From Hippasteria phrygiana (taxonomy: Eukaryota > Echinodermata > Asteroidea > Valvatida > Goniasteridae), in assembly GCA_037893225.1 (NCBI GenBank), contig JAZGUH010000121.1, positions 1 to 64,000 on the forward strand: a stretch of 64,000 bases of DNA, given 5' to 3'. Of this stretch, positions 1 through 10,587 are shown piece after piece; position 1 is the first letter of the stretch; each line of letters starts with the position of its first letter. Position numbers and translations under genes: made by a program. Under the pieces are notes generated by a model. That model saw only the letters and a list, made by a program, of their open reading frames with translations, did no database searches and was not told the DNA's origin.

Positions 1-229
1 TACCAGACATTGTGCAAGAAGACTCATCGGCAATCATGGAGGCCTGTTTGTGCTGTTTAACTCTCCGATATTTTAGGTGTCTTACATTCTCTTCTGTCGT
101 TACATCGTGTTCTTTTGTCGCCAAACGATTTTCAACATAACCAAGTGGACATCCTTGCAATCATGGCTCAGTAACGAGGCGTAGAGTAGCGTAGAACACC
201 GGCACTCTATGCCCTTTCGACACGTACGT

Positions 230-1660
230 ACTCAGCAGTGTTCATTCGGTTGTTTACTTATTGATTGTGCATGTTGAGCGCAATCTTCAAAGACGCGCAT
301 TTTTTTAAAATGCGCACTGCGCAATTTTTGAACACGAAAATTTAGTTTGCTTGCGTAAATTTAAAATTTGCGCATTATAGATGGAGCGCAATTTTTGAAA
401 ATTACGCAATCTTTATTATTGAAACAGTAAACAGGGTTGCACACGAACTGTAAGTTCTCAATTTCTTGTGACAAAGCGCTTGAAAAGAGATGCTGGGACC
501 GGATCCGGGGCTGGGATACAATTCAAGCCTGAGGTTTGGCAAAAGTATGGAAAACCAGTAGAAAAGTGTAAAACAAAAACAAAATAACAAAACTTTGTAA
601 AAGTGCTAGAAAATATTAAAAACTGCTCAAATTTATTAGGAACAAGCAAATAGATTTTATAAAGTTCGGACGCGTACGTGAGGGGTGCACCATCATGACC
701 ATGTGACAACATAATCTCCCACTACCATGACTACTGACCTTATAAGTTATTTCACAGTAAAAAAGTAAAACAAATTTAATCTTATCCAGTAGTCTCTCAG
801 TTGCTGTGTGAAGAATGCAAATTATAGATTGCTTCTTAATCTGCCATTTTCTTTTAAATGTTGGGAAGTTAGCCGATCAGAGGTTTAGATCATTTCCCAA
901 TGAAAAAAACACCTCCGAAAATGTATCCCCCCCCCCCCCCAGACGGCGCCTTAATGTCATGCGAAGGCAACTTGTCAAGCCAAACATGACCCAACTTCAT
1001 AAAGATAGAAGCACAGAATCTCAGGTGATGATAACAGATGATAAATTGAAGGTCAATTCAACAGATGATATGACATCACCACAAAGATATGCGACAAAGT
1101 ATATGCAATAAAATTCACATCGTAAACTTTATTCGCTTATATAGTTCACAAACAATGTCAACATATTTGCAAATCAAATAAATAAATGCTACACACACAT
1201 TGTAATATCATACGAATTTGCAAATATTCACGACATGCTCAAGAGCTAGAAAACTCAAAACCCTCTCCTCTTCACAAATTTTTTGAAATTAGTCGTAGGA
1301 CTGGGAGACAGTTCCAAACCCCTTTAAGAACGCTATAGTTTTTTCTCTTCTTACTGTCAGGCTTGTTGTAGAGGAGTCGGATACAAAATGCCCTCTACAG
1401 ATAACTCGTCAAAATCGTCAACAGGCCTACTGCCGATTTATGGAACGGCCGCCATGCGTCTGACGCCGATGTAAAATTCATGTCTAGCATGTAGTTCGTG
1501 TCAGATATCGTGCCCGAGTTGTTGTCCGAAGCGCGCATTTAAAATGTGCGCGCGCATACTTTAACTGAAAAAATCCCCAAGCGCATTTTTTTTAAATTGC
1601 GCGCAAATTTTAAATATGCGCGTCTTTAAAAATTGGGCTCAACATGCACACTGCTGACGT
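230..1660. repeat. Element with degenerate inverted ends, upstream of EIF1AD
   Basis: The left part (about 236-350) reads cagcagtg, then gcatgttgagcgcaat and aaagacgcgcat. The reverse complement of about 1550-1650 gives the same order: cagcagtg, gcatgttgagcccaat, aaagacgcgcat. I infer a 1.4-kb DNA element with terminal inverted repeats rich in GCGCAATTT-like words. I see no transposase. Its exact ends and target duplication are unclear. Confidence 0.45.
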
Positions 1661-1882
1661 GACATATGAGTATGGGCTATTTAGTGCTCCCTTTGAAAAT
1701 AAAACTCCCATATGTAAAAGTCCTAAAATTTAAGAAAGTAAAAACCAGAAAAAAATTGTTTTGCATGATTCCAACATGTCCAAATTATTTAAATGTATGC
1801 CAGGCATTGCCAGGCAGGAACAATGCAAAACAAGTTTTGTCCCAGTTTTTCAGCATGAACCAGTAATATATAGAGTCCAGGC

Positions 1883-1938
1883 CCTTTTTGTCGCCACTCG
1901 TACGTATGAGTACATACGTACGAGTGGCGACAAAAAGG
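1883..1938. repeat. Near-perfect hairpin with 26-bp arms
   Basis: Bases 1883-1908 are the exact reverse complement of 1913-1938, separated by the 4-base loop agta. AT-rich flanks pair imperfectly further out. It lies about 550 bases upstream of the EIF1AD start codon. It could be a fold-back transposon remnant or a small-RNA precursor; the sequence alone does not decide. Confidence 0.85.
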
Positions 1939-1955
1939 ACACGGGAATATATATT

Positions 1956-2164
1956 GCGGAAAGAGTTCCATAATCCGGCCATCACTTATTTTCCATTAAT
2001 ATGACATAAAAACTACCAAAAGGTGTAAACCTGATGAAGAAACACAAATTTAGGAGGGAAAAAATTTCAACTTTTTCTATGAAAATACTTTGACTTTTTC
2101 TATCATGGCCCATAGACTTTGTGCACGAGGTCCAAGTGATAGCCGGATATGGAACTCTTTCCGG
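1956..2164. repeat. Inverted-repeat pair (about 29-bp arms)
   Basis: The arm at 1956-1985 (ggaaagagttccat, ccgg, catcac) matches the reverse complement of 2136-2164 with about three differences. The arms are separated by roughly 150 bp. This is probably a small inverted-repeat element next to the hairpin at 1883. Confidence 0.6.
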
Positions 2165-2279
2165 TTTTCTTTACTCAACAGAGACACTTTCTGCAATGTG
2201 ATGTCAAAGAATATAATGGCAATGTTGAAGAAAACCCATGGGTCATCCAAATATCTTTTTCAACAGATTTACAGCCTAT

Positions 2280-2385
2280 CCTGAATCCTGATCCTGAATC
2301 CTGATCCTGAATCCTGATCCTGAATCCTGATCCTGAATCCTGATCCTGAATCCTGATCCTGAATCCTGATCCTAAATCCTGATCC
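2280..2385. repeat. 13-bp minisatellite, about 8 copies
   Basis: The unit is cctgaatcctgat, with one substitution in the last copy. It ends 94 bases before the EIF1AD start codon, so it may lie in the promoter or the 5' UTR. Its length could vary between individuals. Confidence 0.95.
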
Positions 2386-2479
2386 ATAGTGAGGCGTCGG
2401 GTTTTTACGTCAAAGCCAAAGGCATACCCAAAGTTTCTTCCGACTGTGTAGTAGCCGGCAAACCTGCATCACAAGCATC

Positions 2480-2566
2480 ATGTCCAAGGCCACCAAGAGA
2501 AAGTATGTGACCAGAGAGGTTCTGGATGACTACACTCTGCCCGAAGAACATCAGCAGATTGTTAAG
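2480..2566 (+). CDS. EIF1AD: EIF1AD coding exon 1
   Basis: Encodes residues 1-29, [10 protein letters not shown] to HQQIVK, the basic N-terminal region. The donor is AAG|GTACAG in phase 0. Intron 1 is 2.6 kb and carries a 51-bp tandem repeat and a TTTAAAGG-ended element. Confidence 0.95.
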
Positions 2567-5500
2567 GTACAGGTCACAAAATATATGTGAAATGTTCTCA
2601 CAACAACCAAAAGCTACATAAACATGTACTCCAGGTAGTTGGTGGTTTAGGGCTGTCCGGGAGACCAGTACGACCAATACTTGCCAATAACCACCCCCCC
2701 CCCCCCCCCCCCAGCACTGTGACATCGGACATCTGTTATCTACATGGGAGAAAGAAATTACCAGTCATGACAGATCACGTTTCTCCACACTTGTCTCTCC
2801 TAGTACATGTACTTGTCAAGATCTCAGTGGGTTGGGGTGCAAACAGTGAAAGCCAAAATCGGAAATGCAGTGTGCCTTATAGTCCACACAGACATTTTCA
2901 ACAGAATTTGTCATGTATACAACAGCAAAAATCAATGTTAAATTCCTAAGAAAAAAATATTCAAGATGACAAATATTTGTCCAAATTCAGGCGAGAGTGC
3001 TAGCGAGGTGAGTATAAGGGCATGATGAGGGAAGTGGGGCCGAGTATTCTGACACGGAACTTGACGGTACTCACATTTGTCACATCCCAAATGCTACAAT
3101 GTTTTGATCCAAGGTGAATAAATACAAAGGACTCTTATCCTGATTGCTATATAAGGCCAAGTAAAAACAAAAAACATGTTTCTCGTCCGGGTTTTCAAAA
3201 AAAAGGAAAAAGAGGGGCTTTTTATTTTTTATTTTTTATTTTTCAAGATGGCCGCCATTAGAGATTTCTGACAATCCCTGATGTGTTCGCTATAAATGAA
3301 ATGTTACAAATAAAAGGGACAATTGTTAGCCACACAAGAACTGAACATATTTACATTGTTTTAATAGTGTTAGCACCATGTTTTACAAGAACTGAACATA
3401 TTTACATTGTTTTAATAGTGTTAGCACCATGTTTTACAAGAACAGAACATATTTACATTGTACAGTAGCTACACGCTGTAGAAAGTCGCGGGGAGTCTAC
3501 ATAGAAGACTTCGAACTCGCAAGTATTTAGTTTTCCCGATGAATTTGTTGCAGTTTTTAATATTTTTTTCTCATTTTTTGGAAATAAAAAATAAAAAATA
3601 AATCCAGGCGGCCTCAAAAAAGGAAGCGGGCGGGGACGAGAAACATGTTTTTTTTTTTATTTCGCCTAACGGCAACACATCAACATTGCATTTCTGAAGA
3701 AAAACTTTATTCAAGATGACAAATCTCTGTCCAAGCACGACGTTATGACAGCAAGTGTCATGTTTACATGTACGTGCCATGACCAGTCATGTTGGGGGGG
3801 GGAGGGGGGCAGTGGCCGGCACAGCCAGCCAGCACTGCATGCCTGGTCCTGCGGGCCAGACGGGCCAATAGTCTACTTTCCTGACATGACATCATTAACA
3901 ATGCCTTCCACTTAATAGGCTTAGGGTCAGTCCCTACACCATCTTAAATTGTTTTTAACCCTAACACCCTAGGCATTCATTTGGGGTAAAGTACAATATA
4001 CTACAAAGTATGACATAATTTCTAATATGCCAGTGTAGTAATACTAATAGTATTGCATAATACTACAGTTAACTATATTAGTATTTTGTAGCTTAACCCT
4101 ATGCTAACAGTACTCAACTTGTCAAAACCCAACAGCATGTTTGGTTGGAATCTGTTGGGATGGGTACTGGACCCCCAAACTGATAGTCCTTTACACTGAG
4201 TTTGGCATACCACCAGAATCAGAGTCCAACAATTTGTGTGTACAGTTTACCATATGGTGTTGGAATTTGATGGGTTGAGGAAGGTTTCTAGTAAAAATGC
4301 TTAGGGAGTTGGTGATGTTAGGGTTATTGCATTTGTACTAAATATTACATGTACGTATGTACTAGTAATTCAGCAATGGTAAATATGTGTTTCAAATTAT
4401 CTGTTTTATTGCTCAAAGACAGAAAAATGCATTGCAGCTACACTTTAAAGGCAGTGTACATGATTGGTCATTGTTGCAATTTTCAGAAATGGGTGGATTT
4501 GGGGGTTAGTATTTTATAGGAAATATCGTTCCACTGACCTGTTCAAAGATTTGCGTTGTTGGATGGCGAAAAAACGAGAGAAAAAACGGCGCTCGTTTTC
4601 AACCGTCGGGCGGATGATAGCCTTTAGTCAAGGCGCACGTGGCTATCTGGGTGCGTGACGCGGCCCGGATATGCGATGGCGCCATCATGTCCGGGGTGGC
4701 CACTCATCTGGGTAGCCACGCGCGCCTTGACTAACGGCTAGAGGGCAGTTTTCCAACGATTTCCAGCTGGAAATCGTTGGAAAACGATATACATTTCCAC
4801 TTTTCTTGACAACGACAGCACACCTGGTGCCATCATTTCACAGGATGATTGAGACTACTATTAACTTACAGTCTAGTAAGTTATTTCGTAATAATTCAGT
4901 AAACAAAAATTTGGAGGATTACCAATCGTGTACACTACGTCACTACCTTTAAAATGGTTACATGGACGCAGGTTGCAGTGCTGGTAGGAGACAGTTAGAT
5001 TTGTAACTTGACTGGTATCAGATGGGTAGATTTTCAGTCCTATATAAAAGCACTATGTTTAGGGAGATGGTTGATTAGAACTAGACCAGCTTCCCAATTT
5101 CGCAGACATACAGAAGACTGGCAACATCTTGCGATAGTGCACAACCTCCGTACAAAGAAACTCTCCTTTACCGTCACTTTTCTGAATTTGAATTGTAGGT
5201 GACTGCAAGCAAAGGGAACAACCTGCACGAGATTATGACAGCAACTGGGGAACACTTCCTGGTCAGTATGCCAACCAGGTTTCGCAAAAACGTCTGGATT
5301 AAACGAGGTATGTAGACCAGCCACAAACAAGTTTGATCTGCACAGCATGCTAATTCATGTGTTAAATCATGAAGGCTGACTTGGTCTATTTGCGAGGGGC
5401 TTTGTGCATGGTCCTTCGTAACTCATCTATGTTAACCCCAGTGTTGTAGTCGAGGCCAGGCACAAGGCCAGGCACAAGGCCAGGCACAAGGCCAGGCACA

Positions 5501-8500
5501 AGGCCAGGCACAAGGCCAGGCACAAGGCCAGGCACAAGGCCAGGCACAAGGCCAGGCACAAGGCCAGCTTGCAACAGGCACAAGGCCAGCTTGCAACAGG
5601 CACAAGTAACAGGCATAAACCATGACAAAGGAATGCTTTTATTACAGTTCATTTGAATAGCTTAAGACTTAGATTAAGACTGCTGGCCTTGTGCTGGCCT
5701 TGTGCTGGCCTTGCAGGGTCTTGTGTGGCCTTGTGATGGCCTCGACTACATCACTGGTTAACCCCTTGCCACCGGTTGACACAAATACGTGCAGATTGAA
5801 AATTGCCACCTGGCCGGTTGACGTCTATACACGTCAATTTCTGCATTTTCAATCCATTATTGGGGTATTGTGTACGTTATGCTTGGCTGCACAAGCCTCT
5901 TGTTTCCGTTTTGCTTGGCTACACAAGCCGGCCTGGCGCCCATATCAAATCCGGTGTCAAGGGATTAAACAGTAGCAACAAATCAAATTGCATCAGTTAA
6001 AGAATCATCATTTGTTGTAAATATCAGGGGTGAGATTTGTCAGGATTTTTCCTGATTTCGGGATTTTTTGTCGGGATTTTAGAATTTTTAAAGAATCTCT
6101 TTTGTAATCTGGAATTCCTGAGGTGTTGTCCTGAAGCTGTTTTTACCTGTAAAAGTTGATATAGAACAATAAAAACGGATATTTTAAGGCGGTGCCTTTA
6201 GGCAAATACAAACTATATGTTGATCTGGGGTCCTCGTTGATTTTTCATGGACTTTTCGTGGATTTTAAATTTTTGGCCAATTGATCTCATCCATGAAATA
6301 GGAACGCGAGTTTATTTATCATTTGATGCATCGCTCAGTCGTGATCAAGACCACATTGCATGCTTGCTGTGCCTATAGTTGTCATTCAACAAACCAAATG
6401 AATCACGTTCTTGTCTCGTACCCTTGTGCATGATTATACCATGCTCATTTCATGTTTTACTTTGCCTACCGTTTGTACGTGGACTTGGACTTCAGAGTTT
6501 TTCTTGAGATTGTGCACTGTAAGAGTGACCAGTTTCCTTCAGGTTATTTCTATGAAAATACAATGTACCATATATCATAACCCGATGAAAACAATTATAT
6601 TCGATACATTATATCCCCCAATGAAAAATGTAGTACTTGGGTCATTCCATAAATATTGGGGCCAATGGTAAAAATGTACATTCCGAAACTTTCTTGCCAG
6701 ATTTTTCATGTACAGTTAGTCCACATATTCATGTTTGTGTTGTTATTGTGTAACCACCATCAGTGTGCATTAAATAAAACCAACAAAATTTGTATCGTGA
6801 GAATGCATTGTCCTCATTTTGGTTGAAAAATATCCAAACAATTATCACTTTAGTCAAAAAGTTGTGACATTTAAACACCGCATTCAAAGGTGTGATATTC
6901 CCTTCTTTTTGAAGGGTTAACTTGGTCATTTGTAAACTCAAATGATTGATAACTCACCAATTTTTCATAAATTTCACTCGCATTTCATAAATAATTTGAT
7001 ATTTTCTTAACATGAGAGGTTTGGCAAAAATGGGTTCCTTTTTATGTAAACTTTGGTGTCATTACTTAAGGAACATTACTATTGAGCATATCCTCCATGA
7101 AGGCTGGACCATGCAGAAAGCCCCTCGCATTATATCTGTTTAATTTTGATGACTAGTTTAAGCTTGTACTGTTTTTCAAAGTATTTTAAAGTTTGAACAG
7201 AGAATTTAAGGAAACAAGAAAAATATGGTCATTCTAAATTTTGACAGACCCCTTTGGTGTCCCCCCCAAATGTTTACGTTGTGAAACTTTGTGGTTACAT
7301 TGAAAATATTTGCCAGGCTTAATTTGTGGACATTTCTAGCAAAAATTTAATCTGAATGCAGGTTTTTAACATGCATTATGTAAAAATTTAAAAACTTGTT
7401 TCAGAATTTGAAATATCAGGCAATACAACTTTGGTGTCCCCCCTAACTTCTTTACACGAGGAACTTTGTTTTTGTGCCCAAAAAATGAGATAAAGCCACT
7501 GATTGACTAATCAAATGAGTTTTTACCTTAAAATTGACCAGGTTATCTAAAGTAAACACAAAAATGGCACAAAACATACTCTAGGGTGTTCTAATGTGAT
7601 TGAAAGCATTTTGGTGTCCCCTTTTACACAAGGAACCCTTAATTTTCCATGAATGAAGATATTTTAATGGTGTACATGACTCCCACCCCACTAAAAAGAA
7701 CTTACATAAGACCATTTTCAAGGAAATTGTTAAATATAACAAATCAAAGAAAAGCTTTTAAACATAAAAGGTGTTTTATGAATTTAGGGCCTAAAATGTG
7801 CATGTCACAAGTTGGGCCCATGATTTGTGGAATGACCCACTTACAAATGGGCATTTTGTACAGTGCAGGAGTCAAGGTATGAACCATTTGGATCTTACAA
7901 TGAATATGGATTTCATCCATGATTCAGGTTTCCATTTAAATTATTCATTCGTGTCTCCTCTATAAGCAGTGTACCATCAAATGTAAAATGTGCAGTACCC
8001 CATTGGAACATTCTTTGTACTTCAAGCCTATCTAAAGCAATAGTCACTGTAATCTACTAACTGCCCATAATCCTACAAAATCCTCAAAAACCTATTGGTG
8101 GATTTTGATGGGGGAGGTGAGTTGGTCTCACCAATGGTGGAAGTTACCCCGCCTGGGTCTAAACGTCTGAAAATTGGCATAATTTCTTTGGTATCTATTG
8201 AAGATTTATCCTCTATTTAGATCTGGACCGAAGAAAACCGTAAGGGTGGTGGGGCTGGCAACCTAAAATGTGGCCAACCCCACCACCTCTGTCTGTAGCC
8301 CCTTTACCTAGAGTGGCTTTTAGCCTTGTATTCGGTGACTTCCATAAACAAAATGAAAAGGTAACGGTAAAGGTTTCACCATCCTTTTGTTTTTTCACGT
8401 TTCTCCTGCAGGTGACTTTGTGATCGTCGACCCTATACTGGAAGGGGACAAAGTCAAGGGGGAGATAGCGACCATCCTGTACCCAAAGCAGATCAAATAT

Positions 8501-9086
8501 GTTCAAAAGGAGGGACTGTGGTAAGTCTATTGCCTATGACATAAAAGGTCACTGCCTTCACTCTTGCATATTCCATCCATCATCGAAGTACTCGGCACTT
8601 GATGCTTGTATTGTAAGTGATCTCTTAATCTTGATCAGCAGGAACAGGTCTAGTGCAAATTTTCGAGCCTGCTCTAAGACTTCAATTTATTTTGGTGAAT
8701 TGGCCCTCAATTTTTAAGTGGCTTGCCAGGTGGAAAGAAAGTTTACTATGAGTAGTTTGTCGCTGTGACAAGAGTTCATAGCCTTCACCTCGCCTATGTC
8801 TTCATCCCCCCCCCCCCCCCCCCCCAGGCCGGAACAGTTCATGAACAAGCCGCCCAGCGTAGAGTCGGAGACGAGATGTCAGAACGATCAACAGGGTGCA
8901 GACTTGATCACCGAAGACATCTCAGGGATGTCACTGGGAGATGATGAGACTCCTGCAGAGGCTGACGACGATGATGAAAGTGACAGCGATAACGATGATG
9001 ATCTGTTCGTGAACACTAATCGCCCCTCGGTGACGTATTATTACTCAGACAGTGAGGAAGAAGATGAGGAGGATGGGGAGAGATAA
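2480..9086 (+). CDS. EIF1AD: EIF1AD, eIF1A-like RNA-binding protein (complete, 4 exons)
   Basis: The spliced coding exons 2480-2566, 5199-5307, 8412-8520 and 8828-9086 give 187 residues with all phases matching and GT-AG introns. The N-terminus is [15 protein letters not shown], close to vertebrate EIF1AD. Residues about 20-100 form the S1/OB fold, with the motifs GNNLHE, FLVSMP and KNVWIKRGD. The C-terminal tail is acidic and holds DLFVNTNRP (residues 160-168), conserved in the family, followed by an [14 protein letters not shown] stretch. Human EIF1AD is about 165 residues; the extra length here lies mostly in the tail. The family is known as an eIF1A paralogue (haponin/Obelix) seen on late pre-40S particles at the eIF1A site, so a role in final 40S maturation in cytoplasm or nucleus is likely. 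The start is the first ATG of the conserved N-terminus. A non-coding first exon upstream cannot be excluded. Confidence 0.96.
2694..2712. repeat. Homopolymer C19 followed by AG
   Basis: Nineteen C lie within intron 1 and are followed at once by AG, so the run resembles a 3' splice site. No EIF1AD coding exon follows it. It is a decoy-acceptor candidate and a length-unstable tract. Confidence 0.9.
3335..3461. repeat. 51-bp tandem repeat, about 2.5 copies
   Basis: The word caagaactgaac recurs at 3335, 3386 and (as caagaacagaac) 3437, giving an exact 51-bp period. Because 51 is divisible by 3, one frame stays open (RTEHIYIV repeated). I regard that as a by-product. Confidence 0.93.
4618..4740. 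repeat. GC-rich fold-back element inside the TTTAAAGG repeat
   Basis: The left half begins tagcctttagtcaaggcgc and goes on with cgtggcta; the reverse complement of the right half begins tagccgttagtcaaggcgc and also goes on with cgtggcta. The centre is gatggcgccatc. Arms of about 60 bp with scattered mismatches make a strong hairpin. It is absent from the sister copy at 21942-22372, so it is probably a nested insertion. Confidence 0.8.
4748..4785. repeat. 38-bp perfect palindrome
   Basis: The sequence is its own reverse complement without a spacer, centred on ccagctgg with arms gttttccaacgatttcc. A decayed version lies near 22107-22140 in the sister repeat, so it is part of that element rather than unique. 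Confidence 0.95.
5199..5307 (+). CDS. EIF1AD: EIF1AD coding exon 2
   Basis: Encodes residues 30-65 and the first base of residue 66: [13 protein letters not shown] to NVWIKRG. This is the core of the OB fold. The acceptor is tgtag|GTG and the donor CGAG|GTATGT. It enters in phase 0 and leaves in phase 1. Confidence 0.96.
5439..5756 (+). mobile_element. hAT-like miniature element built of 12-bp tandem repeats, copy 1
   Basis: It starts cagtgttgtagtcgaggcc and ends ggcctcgactacatcactg, so the ends are inverted. It is flanked by the same 8 bases, gttaaccc (5431-5438 and 5757-5764). An 8-bp duplication with CAGTG ends fits hAT transposons. The left side expands into about nine units of ccaggcacaagg (5455-5568); the right side carries tgctggccttg units in the inverted sense. 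It has no coding capacity and lies in EIF1AD intron 2. A second copy lies at 10369-10587. Confidence 0.85.
5758..5968 (+). mobile_element. TTAA-flanked piggyBac-like miniature element, copy A
   Basis: It begins TTAA-ccccttgcc and ends tgtcaaggga-TTAA. The inside shares ttttcaatccatt and the cttggctgcacaagcc words with copies at 21588, 25557, 37560, 38093 and 56667. TTAA targets and CCC/GGG ends fit piggyBac. The hAT-like element at 5439-5756 jumped into its left end. Confidence 0.8.
6639..7838. mobile_element. 1.2-kb inverted-repeat element, gggtcattcca ends
   Basis: The left end is gggtcattccataaat and the right end atttgtggaatgaccc, inverted with one change. Inside, ttggtgtccccc recurs at about 7253, 7432 and 7611. 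There is no transposase-like reading frame. It fills much of EIF1AD intron 2. Confidence 0.75.
8170..8365 (+). repeat. SINE 3' fragment, uninterrupted copy
   Basis: The segment from atctattgaagatttatcc through aacctaaaatgtggccaacc to acctagagtggctttta matches 11446-11870, apart from a 240-bp insertion there. Its tail words also resemble 27140-27215, the end of a tRNA-headed SINE, so I read it as a 5'-truncated SINE copy. It ends less than 60 bases before EIF1AD exon 3. Confidence 0.75.
8412..8520 (+). CDS. EIF1AD: EIF1AD coding exon 3
   Basis: Encodes the rest of residue 66 through residue 101 and two bases of Trp102: [16 protein letters not shown] to YVQKEGLW. It completes the OB fold. The acceptor is cctgcag|GT and the donor CTGTG|GTAAGT. 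Confidence 0.96.
8806..8825 (+). promoter_or_regulatory. C20 polypyrimidine tract of EIF1AD intron 3
   Basis: Twenty unbroken C run straight into the acceptor AG at 8826-8827. Polypyrimidine tracts are normally U-rich and bound by U2AF; a pure C tract should bind U2AF less well and poly-C-binding proteins better. The exact count may be a sequencing artefact. Confidence 0.85.
8828..9086 (+). CDS. EIF1AD: EIF1AD coding exon 4 (acidic tail, stop)
   Basis: Completes Trp102 and encodes residues 103-187, beginning [10 protein letters not shown]. It is rich in Asp, Glu and Ser, with DLFVNTNRP near the end and a terminal [10 protein letters not shown]. The stop TAA is at 9084-9086. Confidence 0.95.
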
Positions 9087-9456
9087 ATGATCTCAGATGT
9101 GAAACCACGGCCCAATTTCATGGTTTATGTTTACCGTAAGCAAGGAATCACTGCTAACCCTAGCAGAAAATTCTGTACTAACAGTTTATTTCACGGGTTA
9201 GCAAGGAATGTTGGCTTGTGTGTATGCGTACAACCCTTACGGATTCTGTGCTTAAGGGTTTAGCACAGAATTTCTTGGCTCGCTCGGCACGGAATTGCAG
9301 GCCGTGAGCGCAGAATCCAGCGTTACAGATTTTCGGCCCAGGAAGGGAAAGCTCTCAAAATTGAGTACGAATGTTGGGTAACCACACAGTACTTGTATAT
9401 GCTCTGCATTGTCAACAGTTTAGCACAGTGTCTAGTTCAGCACCGATGTTCACTAA

Positions 9457-10198
9457 CGGGGTATCTGTGGGTCTTTAAAAAGTCTTAAATTGACTTTTCT
9501 AAATTTAAGGCCTTAAAAAGCATTAAAAAGCATTCAATTGAGTTCTCCAAGGTCTTTTTAAGAAATGGACGTATTAAAGTAATGACTTTTCTTATCAGCT
9601 CGTAAATAACGATCGCTCGTAAATAACGATCACACGGCATGTAAAAAATAAATCAGCAATTTTCCTGTAAAACTGACCGCACTTTGGCAGACACCACACA
9701 TTGTATTTACCAGGATCCCAAATCCATCCCTACATCTAGCGTCGGTCATGAACAGTACACTAGGGGTTACAATTAATAGTTCCAGGAACTTCATTAGCTA
9801 CATGTATAGCTATTGTTCTTGTCCTTGTCGCATCAGAGGTGTAGTGGCTCTGGTAAGAACTCCGGCCCTCCTCCCTCCACAATCAATTGCAGCATTCTTC
9901 TACCAATTATGTTCCACCTGGTTCAGCAAGGTTCGATCCTTGCCATTCTGGCTCCATCACCCCAACTCCTCCCCCTACATATTAATCTTTCAGTGGATCA
10001 GCGTGCCTTTTGTAATCGCAGCTCCAGCTCAGTAAACCGGTCACACGTTCTCATGAGGACATCGTCTTGAGTCATTTGTCAGCTATGAGTCATTTGTCAT
10101 TTAAAAGCTATTGTCAGCTTATTTTTTTGTCTTAAATTTTGTTTAGGGTAGCATTAAAAGGTCTTACATTTGACTTTCTGAAACGTGCAGATACCCTG
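9457..10198. mobile_element. hAT-like remnant with cRgggtatctg ends
   Basis: The left end is cggggtatctg and the right end cagataccctg, inverted with one change, followed by loosely matching aaagtcttaaa words. No clear target duplication is visible. Short frames at 9748-10070 are not recognisable as transposase. It begins about 370 bases after the EIF1AD stop codon. Confidence 0.55.
9647..9652 (+). terminator. Candidate poly(A) signal AATAAA of EIF1AD
   Basis: This is the first AATAAA after the stop codon and would give a 3' UTR of about 580 bases. It falls inside the element at 9457-10198, so the signal may come from a transposon. Transcript data are needed to confirm it. Confidence 0.4.
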
Positions 10199-10368
10199 GC
10201 TAACCAGTTCATGTAGATAATTCATATTGACCATGAGAACGAGATGGATCAGTGGTTAACGAATGCACAAGAACTTGCATGTGGCTTGCCTGATGTCACA
10301 GTTTGAATTGTGCAAAATCATATTAAAATTGGAGGATTCAGGACTGTTAGGGTTAAGGAAGTTCTAGA

Positions 10369-10587
10369 ATGTGATGTAGTCGAGACCATCACAAGACCAC
10401 TCAAGACCCTGCAAGACCAGCACAAGACCAGCACAAGACCAGCACAAGACATTCAGTCTTAATCCAAGTCTCAAGCTATTCAAATTAACTGTAATAAAAG
10501 CATTCCTTTGTCATGGTTTATGCCTGTTGTGCCTGTTACAAGCTGGTCTTGTGCATGGTCTTGTGCCTGGTCTCGACTACATCACTG
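10369..10587 (-). mobile_element. hAT-like miniature element with tandem ends, copy 2
   Basis: The ends gtgatgtagtcgagacc and ggtctcgactacatcactg match copy 1 at 5439-5756. The shared centre (taatccaagtctcaagctat region, then aaagcattcctttgtcatgg) is in the opposite orientation. The flanks gttctaga (10361-10368) and gtgctaga (10588-10595) are a 7-of-8 target duplication. The tandem arrays are shorter (agaccagcac units), which shows that the array length changes between copies. Confidence 0.85.

Larger units (their letters stand above)
4443..4953 (+). repeat. Interspersed element with TTTAAAGGYAGTRTACA ends, copy 1
   Basis: The ends are ctttaaaggcagtgtaca and, inverted, gtgtacac...ctacctttaaa. 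An opposite-orientation copy lies at 21942-22372 and shares internal words such as gaaatgggtggatttgg and cacctggtgccatcatttcacaggatg (split here by small differences). A GC-rich fold-back sequence (4618-4740) sits inside this copy only. It lies in EIF1AD intron 1. I associate this family with echinoderm genomes from memory. Confidence 0.8.

Noticed and set aside
815..1111. 98-residue frame ending at an AATAAA, with a C14-AG inside it resembling an acceptor
   Set aside because: No similarity to known proteins, no donor partner upstream, and it lies inside an inverted-repeat element; an exon of a gene to the left remains possible but unsupported.
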